A program made the position numbers and the translations under genes. Under the pieces are notes generated by a model. The model saw only the letters and a program-made list of their open reading frames with translations, was not told the origin of the DNA and did not search any database. A DNA stretch of 64,000 bases, from the NCBI GenBank assembly GCA_009760855.2, contig WPIO01000024.1:3906501-3970500 (forward strand). Direction: 5' to 3'. Numbering within the stretch: the first letter of the stretch is position 1; each line of letters begins with the position of its first letter. Origin of the DNA: Cristatella mucedo. Its lineage: Eukaryota > Bryozoa > Phylactolaemata > Cristatellidae. Below, in pieces: positions 1 to 11,745 of the stretch.

Positions 1-1325
1 AGGAGAGACAATTGGCGGATGGGAAATGGGAAAAACATCCAGATGAGTTTCTGTGGAAATCAGTAGAAGTGTAGCAGCAGCATTTTCAAGCTTCAGCAAT
101 ACAAGGCAAATATTATTTTATTTCCAGAAACTTAGTATCAAGGTCGTTACTAATCTTTTTAAAATAAAACACACCAAAAGGGCTCAAAATTACTTTTTTT
201 CTGAAAACTCCTGAAATAGTTTTTGGCTTAATTTATTAATCACTGAGGGATAAGAGTGCATAATCACATGATTCAGTTGCCTGCACTACATTTTCAGATT
301 CTCAGGCAAGATGAGACCCCAGCAAATTCTCAAAGCCCTATCACGATCATTTTCAGTGACAAATATCAAGTGGCATCTAGTGGCCGGTGATTGCGAGCTT
401 AAAACACCGATGAATATTAACAATCTGTTAGCAGAGGCCAAGGAGGTATAACTGATGAAGTATTTATCAGCTCATTTGAATATCTTTCGGGTTCTCCATA
501 GTGCAAAAGCTCAGTATTGCCTTTCTTACTTCACCAATAGGTATGGCATATCAAGCCATAGATGTGAAAGGTCTTTTTTTTTTACTTCATCTTGATAGCT
601 GCACAATATTTCTACCAGCTATTCCATGAAACAACCACCGAAAGCTAGTGAGTGTAATGCTGGAGAGTTATCATTAGCTTGTGCAAAGCCTAGCATCCCT
701 GTTTGAAGCCTGTAGCCAACAGACTCCATCGCAAGCATTTATCTTCAAAAATTCACGAATAAGTCTTTCACCTCGTGATACAGATTTCCGTGGAGTCGAG
801 CATTCAATAGATATAACTTACTGACGGTTTCGAGAGGACCCCAGAGTGCAATGACGCTGAAACAAATGAAGCAGTCTTGCTAAGTATGAAAGTGCCAAGC
901 CCCACGGTAAACCCCACGGGCTAGGCAAAACGCGAACCGAGCTGTCCGAACTGCAAGCTTTGGGTGCCTGTAGCGACTGCTATCTATCGAAACAAGCTTA
1001 TCAGAGCTGCGTACTTGTAGAAGTATGAGCTACCGGCCAACTGCTCCGGGTCTCTCTCACCATTATCTGCCCTCTGATTGCTCAGCTGACCTGCTTGCAA
1101 ACTACCGAACACGTCAATCTGACCAGTCCCTACCAGCCAACGGCGCCCACAAGTTGGCCAGCATCCTCAGAGGCAGTACACCCTTTTGCTCAATGCTGGG
1201 AGCAGGGCTGATTTCAACTTTTGCCCTGAAAGCTCTCTCTTCCATTCCTTGTTTTTCAAATCTTCTTTTCCCTTTGCTACGAGCTTTAGCTGTCAATGAG
1301 TCGAAGCTGAAGCTTTAGAATGCAG
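1..1325. other. Unassigned AT-rich sequence
   Basis: No coding exon, RNA gene or known repeat recognised on either strand. A 97-codon open frame at 1025-1318 (+) has no recognisable domain and an opposing frame of similar size on the other strand, so it is most likely chance. Confidence 0.5.
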
Positions 1326-1329
1326 AGTT

Positions 1330-1945
1330 ATAATAGTAATGATAATAATGCACTCGATAAAGCGCCCTCAGAGAACCCAATCTCTCTCTAGGCGCTTTAC
1401 ATTTGCTGCAAAGGGAAACGCGATTGAAAGGTGAGTAATATCATGCTTGATAAACAACTTGAATAGCATGGTTAAGGGTGACATGCACAGGGTCAGCTTG
1501 CAAATGCGGTTAGTGGCAGCATGCACAGTGTCAGCACGCATGAGCGCATGAAGGACGAATCACAGGGACCCACTAAATGCTGTCCTAAATAGATGTTTTT
1601 AAGTTCTTTTGAAATGTGGTCAAGCCAGGGGATGTTCTGATGCAAGTCGGGAGGGAGTTCCAGGCTTTGGGAGCATACGAACTATATGCACGGTCTCCAA
1701 AGGATTTGAGGTTTGTACGAGGTATTGGCAAACTGTCGGATTCCGAAAAGCAGGTGGTACGATGCTTGGCCTTGTGGGGGAGAAGATCTGAGAGATAGGC
1801 TGGAGCCAAAGAATGAAGTGACCTAAAAGTGAGCGACAAAACCTTGAAGTCGATCTGTTGCTTGACAGGTAGCCAGTGCAGGTCGGTGAGAAGTGGTGTG
1901 ATGTCTCAACTGCGATGCTCACGAAAGATAAGCGTAGCTGCGGAG
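1330..1945 (-). mobile_element. 5'-truncated LINE copy (main family), C-terminal reverse transcriptase end plus 3' UTR
   Basis: Read on the minus strand this is the 3' third of the LINE family found in full at 9379-10922. The open frame 1585-1839 carries the family's C-terminal signature (FGDRAYSSYAPKAWNSLPT). The 3' UTR then runs to the family hairpin (AAGCGCC...GGGCGC) and a degenerate ATT tail at ~1330-1350. It is truncated before the catalytic reverse transcriptase core, so it is a dead insertion. Confidence 0.85.
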
Positions 1946-3621
1946 TTTTAATTTCAAGCTTTTATTTTTAAGCTTTTCCCTGTAGGTCAAGCATCAGGAA
2001 AAATGACAGGAGTCTCACTAACAGATTTTCTGAAGTTGAACATGGCAGGAAGGTTTCTTCTGAACCTGCATATACCACTGAAAGTTCCTGGTGGAACTCA
2101 ACTGTTAACGTACAAGATTATGCCCCGCTCTCAGGTGAGGCGGCCATGCGACTGATACGTGTCCTTTACAGCTGATTTGAAGTGCCCAGAAAGGCATTTC
2201 GTACTCTGGGGTGCTTTGCAAGTAATAATAATAATAATAATAACAACGTGTTTTATCGTAGTTGTTACTTTCCAGAGATTCAAACTTGAGTTCATGCATC
2301 ATTTAATCAAATGACGTCAGGGTATCGTTTGCACAGCACATTGAGTGAACTTAAACTTTATTCGGATGTTTTACATCTGGCGAAGGGCTCGAGCCTACGA
2401 AATCGTTCATTGAAGGCTGCACTTTATCCTTTGGCCAAACCATGACAGCACAATCAAGTTTGCCCTCCCCTCTCACCTGCATAACAATATTAGGACTTAG
2501 GCTGGTTTAGACTGGGATACCAAAGCCAAGCTAAAACATGCATTTAGAAAAAACCGTCTACACTACTGTAAGCATATGCCAGACTATTGCTTTGGGCAGC
2601 ACTTACACTTTGTGCAAAAATGTTTGGCTACACTAAGGTTACACGAGCTTTGCAGCTTCAACATTATACCACTTCGCACTGATCTATGCTGTCTTTAATC
2701 AAAAAAACGTATCGATTTCAATGTCCTGTCAGTTTATTTCTAGTCGTTTAGCCAAGCATTTAATTAAGACCAAAGTCTGTACGGGCCGTGGCTTCATTTT
2801 GCATGATCTTACAGTCTGGAGCTCATCACACCTGAGCTTACAATTTGCACTGTTGTGAAGACGATTAAAAAGAACTAAAAAAACCCACCCGCTCCTCACA
2901 TTATTTCCCAGTCTACGTTTTCAACCTATGTGTACTCATTAGTGCCTCAATGCCCACAGTGCCTTCTGTATGCTTTCAAAATAATATGGCAGTTCGCAAA
3001 AATAGATACGCAAACCTCCCTGCTATCTGACATCTACGCCTTCGGAAAAAATGAGTTCACTTCTTTGACTACACCAAACTGATCTTTACGGAGTAGGAGT
3101 TCTAAAGAGGTACAGCCTTACTGAAACGACTAGCAACCAGCACTAGCACAAGCGCTGAGCATAGCATGAATGCACGTGTAGTCTTGTGGCTTGGTGAAAA
3201 GGTGCTGCGCTAGACTTCAATGTAGACCCTCGCTCGGGTTCAGTGCAGGCACCTGAGGCTGAAAGTGCTTTCTTGCAAGGAACAGCATGGTGGCAAGCAT
3301 CTGTCCTTGCGGCCAACAGGTCGACTGAATTTTTACTGACGTTCCAATGTCTTTGGCACATGCCTGCTAGCACTTGTCTGCTGTGGATTCTTAGCTAAAA
3401 CGTCCAGCAAGCAGCATGCTTTTCTTCTGTCCTCGTTGCACACGGGAAGCATCATTGGCCCGTCCATATTGTCCAATGAGAGGAGGTGCCAACAAGCTCC
3501 TGCTTGGTATCCATTGGCTGCTGAAAGCTGCTGAAAGCCATCACACTTATCGATGCCTTGACTTGGCTGTATAATACCATCGTGCCATGATGAGCTTATA
3601 AGCTGTTGCTTCTGCCTAGGC
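1946..3621. other. Unassigned intergenic sequence with a short TAA microsatellite
   Basis: Contains a TAA-type microsatellite at ~2223-2244. No exon or transposon end recognised apart from this. The 76-codon frame at 3143-3373 (-) shows no known motif. Confidence 0.4.
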
Positions 3622-6013
3622 CAGATGTCGGCAAGCTTTTTGGCCTATCAAACCATTTCAGGAGTTCAAGTACATAAACTAGGACAGAAGAAACAATGTT
3701 CCCAAGGAAAGTTTTTAATTTATCAAAAAGTATAGCTTGCTCAATGGGAATCATGATGGTTTATGTTCTTAGATGGGGCAACAATATTAGGTTCTAATGA
3801 TAAGGAGTTCAGCAGCAGAACGTCACTAAGGGTATTGTCAGTGAGCTGAGAGCACAGCTTGTTCTTACACAACTTCATTTTGGAGAACAGTTGCTCGCAG
3901 GAATAAGTGCTGCCAAACATTGCAATCACACGCTTGGCGCAGGCTAACAACATTGGAAACTGAGCCTGCGGCAGTTGACGGTAGAAGCAAATGAGAGCAG
4001 TGCAAGAGGTAAACTTTGACAAGAGAACATCCGAAGCCTGTACTTCAATCAACTCCAAATGCACATCAGAGGGGGCGTCGTCTAACGGAAAGTCAAAAGG
4101 AGCGCTGATGATTTTGCACTCCTGCGAATGAGAACGCATATCAGTGAAGCATGAAGAGAATTCATTCTGCAGGGTTGACAACGCAATGACGCATTCTTCG
4201 CTATCAACGAGAGCTGCATCACACTGGGCGAGGTGCGTAAAATGGAAGTAGTCGCCCTTAAACAGCTGTTTCTCCAATAGAACTAGCTTTGTTCAAAATG
4301 CCTTCACGTGGGCTTCCATGTTAATGATGAGCACGTCAAGTCCTTGCAGCTTCAGGTAAGTTCGTTAACGTGAGAGCTGATATCAGTAAGGAACTGAACC
4401 GACAAAGCCAAACCTCGTCAGAGAACATTTCAAAGCCCTTGAGGCTCCTCTTACAGACGAAGGAAACAATCTCGCGGTGGAGAGCGAAAAACGTGCTTCA
4501 TGACGTTGCCACGACTGAGCCAGCGAACCTCAGTGTGGTACAGCAGATCGCCGTAATCAGCCTCTGCAGCTTCGATATGCTTGAAGGTGCGGGGCTGAGA
4601 GGACGAGCAAGCACTGTATTCACTTTATTCACCCCAACAGACGTAACGTCTTTTATGCCTGCCGCTATGGCACACCCAATGCCTTCTGGTGAATAATGCA
4701 GTGCATCTTGCTCATCTCCTGCACTCACAGCCCAAAGAGTGGCTGTGGTCGATCAGCAGCTGCAAAAGTTCTTTGGTAGATACAGCCATTGCAGGTGCGC
4801 CGTCAGTAGTTACAGAGAGACGAGCTTTGACAGGTCAAAACCACTCAAAGCCGGTAATAGGGCATCGAGGACCTCTCTTCCGGTTGTCACTCCTTTCATT
4901 AGGACGAGGCTGAGAAACTCACTTGACCACCTCCAAGTCTTGCACGAGGCTACGCACAAAGATGGCCAGCCGCGCAATGTTCTTGATATCACAGCTCTCG
5001 TCCAAGGGGATGGAGAAAATCTCGTGAGTTTTGAACTTCGTGCACATCGAAAACATCAGCAGCTAAGTCCTCTACACGTCGAGTCACAGTGCAGACAGAC
5101 AGGGTGATTGCCTTGAAAGCGTCGTGATGCCGGGAAAAATGATGTCGGAAGCAGCAAGTACAAAGTCTGCATCAGTGAAGGGATGCATTTCCTTCGCAAT
5201 CAACAAGGACACTTTGTAGGAGGCACGAGTGTGCCGTCAGCGGCCTCGGAAGCTTTGGCGGCCTGCTTCTTAAAGAGGGACGATTGCTGATCCAACCGCG
5301 ACTGCAAGCGAGCAGCCTCAGTCTTTTGCTCATCCATGATACAGTGTCTGGAAGTGTCTGCATGCTTGGAATTGAAATGCCCCTTGAGATTTGACCGCTT
5401 GATAGTGCCGTTGGTGTCGTTGCACACTAAGCACAGGGCTTTGTTGCTGCCTTGGACGAAGAATAGCCCGTAGGTCCATTCGGGGTTGAAGATACGTCGT
5501 TCGAGGTCAACCTTTCGGATACTGGTAGCAGCGAGTTGCTTCTGCTCTTTAGGCAGAGTAATTGGTGTTACTGTGTGGAAATATGACATCAGTAATATGA
5601 CCATAAAGCAGGATTGCTTTGCAAGTCACAGCGCACACACGTACACACAACACACTCCTTGACTAAGGTGAACGGTGCATAAACCGAGATCTGAGAGTGA
5701 ACTTGCTTACAATACACTATCATCACTCCCCGTCGAAGTTCTAAAATCCTACTGCGAAACTCGCTAAGCAAAAGTAAGCACAATAACAGCTAGCTCTCAA
5801 ATCAAAGCAAAAAGAGACCGAGACGGCGGCTCGTGCTTCGAAAACTCGCTAGTTGGGATACTCGTAAGTCAAAGTACGTCTACAGTGAAGGGGAAGAAAA
5901 CCGCTACAACTCAATTAGGCCGGATCCATCGATAAATAACTAAGGGGCCGCTAGGCCGGACTGGATCACTAGCTACGCTGGATCTGGCCGAAAGGCCGGT
6001 TTGCCGACCTCTG
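3622..6013 (-). mobile_element. Complete but inactive hAT DNA transposon with TIRs and 8-bp target site duplication
   Basis: The left end reads CAGATGTCGGCAAGC at 3622. The right end, read inward on the minus strand from 6013, reads CAGAGGTCGGCAAACC, so the two are imperfect terminal inverted repeats of the hAT type. The flanks are GCCTAGGC (3614-3621) and GCCTAAGC (6014-6021), a 7-of-8 target site duplication of the 8-bp size typical of hAT. GGCC-rich subterminal motifs cluster at ~5918-6010. Inside is a broken minus-strand transposase (3741-5604). Length 2.39 kb. The decayed coding region implies an old, non-autonomous insertion. Confidence 0.85.
3741..5604 (-). pseudogene. hAT transposase pseudogene (BED zinc finger, GTF2IRD2/ZBED-like)
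   Basis: This would encode a cut-and-paste transposase acting in the nucleus. The N-terminal part (frame 5200-5604) has a BED-type finger pattern: FNPEWTYGLFFVQ, then CLVC and a spaced H...KHAD. The middle is split by stops and frame changes but still shows VTTDGAPAM and the later EVRWLSRG motif. The C-terminal part (3741-4277) holds the hAT dimerisation domain, with FGSTYSCEQLFSKMK followed by SQLTDNTL. The order and spacing match ZBED/GTF2IRD2-type hAT transposases. Several in-frame stops make it a pseudogene. It fills the hAT element bounded at 3622 and 6013. Confidence 0.85.
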
Positions 6014-6299
6014 GCCTAAGCTATTGCACGGAAAGAAAAAAATTAGATGCACTGAATCATGGCATCTATAGAACTTGGAATGTTGAAATCGAGTTTTTTG
6101 TTTAAGATGTGCTGAGATGAGAAGTTGCGATAGCATGACTAATTTATTCTGTACGAAAATGCAGCACGGGAATAATCTGCAGAATTTCAAAGAGAGTTTC
6201 AAACGAGAAAATAGAAGCTGCTTAGCAGTAATTTTCGACTCGAGCCAAGAGCTAGTAATGAGTTTAAAAAGCGACAGTGTATAGAGTTCTTGAAAGTAT
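6014..6299. other. Spacer between hAT element and LINE
   Basis: Short AT-rich spacer. Its first 8 bases are the right-hand target site duplication of the hAT element. Nothing else recognised. Confidence 0.5.
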
Positions 6300-7675
6300 C
6301 TCTGCTTATTTTACTCGATCTTTCGGCAGCTTTTGGTACTATCAATCACCAAGTCCTTCTTGAGCGCCTCTGATCCGCATGAGCGTCACTGGCATTGAAT
6401 TGCAATGGTTCAGGTCATATATCAGTGGGAAACTCTAGAGTATCAACGTGAATGGACACAGATCATCCGACGAACTTTTGAAGTATGGAGTACATCAGGG
6501 CTACGTGCTGGGTCCAGTTGGTTTTTACCGTTTATACTCTCCCTCTTGCCGATGTGATGGCCAAGCACAAAATAGGCTTTCACTTCTATGCGGATGACAC
6601 TCAGCTTTACCTTCACTTTGATCCCTCCCAGCCCTCTAGCACGTCGAATTCTTTCAATTCTCTTGCTGCATGTGATGATGACATCCGCATATGGATTGCA
6701 GCAAATTTTCTTAAATTGAATGATGATAAAACCAACTAACTAGTTACTGGCAAACCAAGTGTGATTAAGAAATTGGAAGGCTAGTGCTCAAAATTGGCTC
6801 TGCGAACATATCTTCTGTCGAATCTGCACGAAATCTAGGTGTCATGTTTCAAAGCGACCTTTCATTAGACGACCTCATCAGCTCCACAATAAAGTCTTCG
6901 TACTTTCAGCTACATAACATTGCTTAAATTCATGATTTTTTGGACAGGGATACCACATCTAACTTGGTTCATGCATTTTTGACATCCCGTGTTGACTTCT
7001 GTAACTCACTGCTTGCTGGCCTACTGGCCTGTGCACTCAGACGCTTACAGCTGGTGCACAACTCTGCAGCCAGGCTTGTCTTTCGTGAGCGTCGCAGTTG
7101 CCACTTCACACCACTTCTCACGACCTGCACTGGCTCCCAGTAAAGCAACGCAGCGTCTTCAAGGTTTTGTCAAGCACTTTCAGGTCCCTTCGTTCTTTGG
7201 CTCATGCCTACCTATGAAATCTACTGCCCCATCAGGCTAAGCATCATAACACCCACTTTTGGGAGTCGAATGGTTTAACTATATCTCGTGCAAACCTTAA
7301 ATCTTTTTGAGACCGTGCCTTTAGTTCGTATGCTCACAAAGCGTGCAACTCACTTCCAACTTGCGTCACGACATCTGCCTGACTTGTCCACACTTAAAAT
7401 GAAACTAATAATGCATCTATTTATGACAGCATTTAGTGGATCTTCGTGATTCGTCTTTGATGTGCAGATGCGTGCTGACACTGTTGCACACCGCCACTAA
7501 CCACACTTGCATGCTGACCCTGTGCATGTCACCCCTAACCATATTATTTTTGCTGTCTATTGAGCATGCTACCACTAAAAATTCGACCGTGCTTCCTTTT
7601 CAGCTAATGTAAAGTACCTAGAAAGAGATTGAGTTCTCTGAGGGGCTTTATCAAATGTATTATTATTGTTATTAT
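6300..7675 (+). mobile_element. LINE copy (main family), degenerate reverse transcriptase to 3' tail
   Basis: Begins in the reverse transcriptase core (LDLSAAF-type segment at ~6318) and keeps the catalytic FYADDTQLY box in frame 6485-6739, followed by FLKLNDDKTN. The C-terminal part is split across the frames at 6940-7240. The 3' UTR is followed by the hairpin and an ATTATT tail ending near 7675. Many frame breaks show it is an old copy. It is truncated at its 5' end. Confidence 0.85.
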
Positions 7676-8742
7676 AAGTACATTGACAGAAACAAACAAA
7701 TAATTCCTAATTTTCTATTTACCTGGTGATTAGCCATCCCAATACTGAGTTTAAAAGTTTAATTAAGCTGGGAAATCTTAGGCTAAATTTACAATTTTAT
7801 AAATGTTACAATTTTCATTGAATTTGCATAAAAATAAAATAAATCCTTTCTTCCCTGGTTTTTCTCTTATTCGCCTATTAAGAACGATTATGACAGGGTT
7901 GTTTTTTGCTGGAAACGTCCGGGTGTTTTTTTATAGCACTTATGTCATATTGAGCAATCCAGACTTGACTAGACCCTCTCGTAGTAAAGTAAAAACCTAT
8001 AAGTAAAGTTCAGCTGATTCGACTGCCTGATTCAGGCCGCTTCTGAAGAGCCTTATAGGCAACCTGTCAATATTTTAAAGAAAATTAAAAATCACTTGCT
8101 TGAGGACTCAAACCTGCTACATGGACCGTGAACTTTGAGGACCTTAGCTCCTTGGCTAAGGTCCAGGGTAGAATGTCTTCATCCACCTGCCTCATACTTT
8201 CATTAACTGTAGAATACTGCACACCCCACCCGACTTTACAATCAACCTGGAGTATTATAAGAATACTAATTCATCTGTGTAATACCTTAAGCTGTCTGCA
8301 TCTCTCTTTCTAAGCACTTAAAATAAACTGACAAGAAAGATAGGAAGTGAAGCTCACAATTATTAACGAATGTATTTGCAATTTCAGTATGAATACGCAC
8401 GGGTAAGCACGTAGTCCGATTGGATGGAGAACATCTGTGAGAGAATGATGAGCTTGAAATTTCGCTTTGGACGCCATCGAGTCAAAGAGCATGGTGGTAT
8501 CAGTCGTACTCAGTCAGTTCCTGTCAATGGAAACATGTGAAATGCATATGAAATAAGGGCACCGTCTCCAAATCGCCTGCAAATGGTTAATGTTAATGCT
8601 TCACGACCTGAATCAGAAGAGAGGGTGATACCCGGAAGAATCGCGGAGTAAATATGTCAGACATTTAATAGGATCATTATAATGAAAAAGAGCTACCAGT
8701 AAATGACAGTGCGATAAGAAGTGGAATAGTAATACAAGGTCC
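7676..8742. other. Unassigned AT-rich sequence
   Basis: No exon, RNA gene or element end recognised. The short frames here are consistent with chance. Confidence 0.4.
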
Positions 8743-8880
8743 AATAGGATAATTCATTTGTATAGCGCCCCGAGATAACTTAATCTCTTCAGGCGCTTCA
8801 TGTATGCCACTGGGCTTGAGCCCACGACCTTGGTCGTCAGCTACATTCACCTTGAACTCGGTCGGAGCCAGAAAATTAAC
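8743..8880 (-). mobile_element. tRNA-derived SINE (family 1), minus strand
   Basis: Read on the minus strand it has a B-box-like GGTCGTGGGCTCAAGCCC, then AAGCGCC...GAGATTAAGTTATCTC...GGGCGCTATACAAATG, the family-1 tail hairpin. The A-box end is degenerate. The open frame that crosses it (8677-8970) is therefore not a gene. Confidence 0.75.
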
Positions 8881-9378
8881 TACAGTGCCATCACTATAAG
8901 TGAACCAAATCTCAATGCGGGTACTTCGCAGCTTGCTGCGAGAGAAGCAACACAATAGAATCAATCCCAAAGTATCGTGATATCATGCTTAAACAAACGC
9001 TCAGACGCACACATGTATCATGTAATATAATGTCGTGCTTGAATGAGCGTTAAAAAGCATACAGGAATACTCTCAGGGTAATTGAACACACTTTTATAGA
9101 TGCTATTCAAACAAAGTGCATATGATCTATTGAAAGTGAATGGAAATGTTATGCTGGGATTGGTTGGTCTAGAGAAAATTGATAGGATCTACACGCAAGC
9201 TCAGAAGTAACACTAAGGCCGCCAAAAAAGGCCGCCAGATCCCAAAATAGTGCTCCGATTCTGACAAACAACACGTTATTGCAACACAATGTAAGTAAAG
9301 TTTAATAAGCAAAATTTTAATACGCTAGGAATAATTTATAATAATGCGATGATTGAATTGATTGAATCAATGACTGGA
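8881..9378. other. Unassigned sequence upstream of the LINE
   Basis: Nothing recognised. It is not LINE sequence as far as I can see, so the LINE that follows is 5'-truncated here. Confidence 0.4.
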
Positions 9379-10922
9379 ACGGGTCGTGGCGGACCAGCTG
9401 AACTCGTATATCAAAACCTCACACCTTGCTAGTAAGTTCCAGTCTGGCTTTAGAGCTAATCACTCCACGGAGTCAGCATTGCTTAGGGTATACAACGACC
9501 TTCTTAGGAATGCAGACATGGGTAGAGTGCTTGTTTTGCTTGATCTTTCGGCAGCTTTTGATACCATCGATCACAAAGTTCTTCTAGAGCGCCTCTCATC
9601 TCACCTGGGCATCACTGGCACTGCTCTGCAGTGGTTCAGGTCCTATCTCAGTGGGAGACTCCAGAGTATTGACGTGAATGGACAAAGATCATCTGAAGTA
9701 CCTCTGAAATATGGAGTACCTCAGGGCTCCGTGCTAGGTCCGGTTCATTTCACGGTTTATACTCTGCCTATTGCTGATGTGATTGCCAAGCACAATCTAG
9801 GCTTTCACTTCTATGCGGATGACACTCAGTTATACCTTTGCTTTGATCCCTCCCAGCCTTCAAACACCTCAAATTCTCTCAACTCACTAGCTGCATGCAT
9901 TGATGACATCCGCACATGGATGACAGCAAATTTTCTAAAACTAAACGATGATAAAACTAACTTACTAGTTATGGGCAAACCGAATGTGATTCAGAGATTG
10001 TAAAGGCTGTCTCTCAAAATTGGCTTTGCCAGGATATCTCCAGTTGCATCAGCTCGAAATCTAGGTGTCATATTCCAAAGCGACCTGTCGTTAGACGACC
10101 ACATCAGCTCCACAGTCAAATCAGCCTATTTTCAGCTTCATAACATTGCTAAAATTAGGGCTTGTTTAGATAAGGATACCACGTCCAAGTTGGTCCATGC
10201 ATTCGTGACATCCCGTCTCGACTTCTGCAACTCACTGCTTACTGGACTACCAGCATGTGCGATCAGGCGATTGCAGCTTGTGCAAAACTCTGCAGCTAGG
10301 CTTGTCTGTCGTGAGCGTCGCAGTTGCCACATTACTCCACTTCTCGCCGACCTGCACTGGTTACCAGTCAAGCAACGGATTGACTTCAAGGTTTTGTCGC
10401 TCACTTTTAGGTCTCTTCATTCTATGGCTCCAGCCTATCTTTCAGAGATACTACCCCATCAGGCAAAGCATCGTACCACTCGCTTTTCGGAATCCAACAG
10501 TCTAGAAATACCTCGTACAAACCTTAAATCCTTTGGAGACCGTGCATTTAGCTCGTATGCTCCCACAGCCTGGAACTCCCTCCCGACCTGCATCAGAACA
10601 TCCCCTGACCTGACCACATTTAAAAGAAACTTAAAAACATACCTATTTAGGACAGCATTTAGTGGGTCCTTGTGATTCGTCCTCGATGTGCTTATGCGTG
10701 CTGACACTGTTCATGCTGCCACTAACCACATTTGCATGCTGACCCAGTGCATGTAACCCCTAACCATGTTATTCATTTTGTTTGTTTTTCAAGCATGATT
10801 TTACTTACTATTCTATTGCGTATCACTTTGCAGCAAATGTAAAGCGCCTAGAAAGAGATTAAGTTCTCTGAGGGCGCTTTATCAAGTGCAATATTATTAT
10901 TATTATTATTATTATTACTATA
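9379..10922 (+). mobile_element. Best-preserved copy of the main LINE family (CR1/L2-like non-LTR retrotransposon)
   Basis: Starts within the reverse transcriptase (frame 9386) and runs through the RT core, a C-terminal domain and a ~200-bp 3' UTR. It then reaches a strong hairpin (AAGCGCCTAGA...GAGGGCGCTT) and ends in an (ATT)n tail at ~10895-10920. It lacks the endonuclease half, as expected of 5' truncation during target-primed reverse transcription. Other copies in the window share its 3' end. The RT sequence style (NHSTESALLRV, LDLSAAFDTIDH, YGVPQGSVLGP) points to the CR1/L2 group, but the exact clade needs a phylogeny. Confidence 0.9.
9386..10675 (+). pseudogene. Non-LTR retrotransposon reverse transcriptase, 5'-truncated and frame-broken
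   Basis: RNA-dependent DNA polymerase of the LINE. The first frame (9386-10003) shows, in order, FQSGFRANHSTESALL, LDLSAAFDTIDH, LQWFRSYLSGR, YGVPQGSVLGP and the catalytic FYADDTQLY, then FLKLNDDKTNLLV. A stop after residue 205 interrupts it. The protein resumes in the frame at 10190-10675 with LVHAFVTSRLDFCNSLL-like sequence, ARLVCRERRSCHITPLL, and FGDRAFSSYAPTAWNSLPT near the end. No endonuclease domain is present. Between the frames the coding signal continues, so a few substitutions or indels inactivated it. Confidence 0.9.
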
Positions 10923-11497
10923 GTGAACTTGAGTTGGTGGAGATGAAAGCGAATGCATCATTTTGGTAGCTGACAATGTATGCTGCGTTGAGTCATTCCC
11001 CATGAAGGTTTCAATAATGATTGCCATCAGTAGACATAAATTTGAAAAAATAAAATTTTGACCCAAGAAGTCATGGCATTCTGATGCAAGACGTTTATTT
11101 AGAACTACCCTAAAGCCTTGTGGTGCCTAATGCAATCCGCACTACAGAGACCAGTTTTGTTTTAACCATGACCATGTGCCTAAAATGGTAAAGATGCTGA
11201 AAAAAATATGTTTTTGCTTCACTGTTGAATTAGGTCAAAGTTCGTCATAGTACCGGAGTGGCCAAGTCAATCTTCAAACCTTAATCCCCTTAAGTGTCTT
11301 TGTGGCTACGTGGATGCTCAGAGCTCAGATTCTTCGTATCACATCAGAGAAATCGCTTTTTTCTCTCAATTTAGCTGGACTATCGGAGAACGATGAGGCT
11401 TATATAGATGAATATTTTTGCAATCGCCTAATGTACCTCAATGTGAGGCTGTTCACACAAGTTACTGTTTATCGCAGTAGTGTAACATTATTATAAT
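10923..11497. other. Unassigned sequence
   Basis: The short frames at 10848-11066 (-) and 11302-11496 (+) show no domain. Nothing else recognised. Confidence 0.4.
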
Positions 11498-11745
11498 AAA
11501 ATGCTGGCAGAGCCAATTTTGAAAGTCAGCCTTTCCAATTTCTGAATAACACTAGGTTTGCCCATAACTAGTAAGTTAGTTTTATCATCGTTTAGTTTTA
11601 GAAAATTTGCTGCCATCCATGATCGGATGTCATCAATGCATGCAGCAAGTGAGTTGAGAGAATTTGAGGTGCTCGAAGGCTGGGAGGGATCAAAGCAAAG
11701 GTACAACTGAGTGTCATCCGCATAGAAGTGAAAGCCTAGATTGTG
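11498..11745 (-). mobile_element. Internal LINE fragment (main family)
   Basis: The minus-strand frame 11491-11706 matches the segment just after the catalytic box of the 9.4 kb copy (YLCFDPSQPS, FLKLNDDKTNLLVMGKP). Both LINE ends are missing, so this is a fragment, not a complete insertion. The match includes part of the ADDTQL coding sequence up to ~11740. Confidence 0.85.

Noticed and set aside
2223-2244. Short direct repeats that could suggest a CRISPR or satellite array
   Set aside because: Simple TAA microsatellite without spacers; the genome is eukaryotic.
8677-8970. 97-codon minus-strand frame
   Set aside because: It crosses a SINE copy and has no domain.
10138-10404. Minus-strand frames antisense to LINE coding sequence (also at 35694, 45606 and 28494 +)
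   Set aside because: They recur because the LINE coding sequence recurs; they are shadow frames of the reverse transcriptase.
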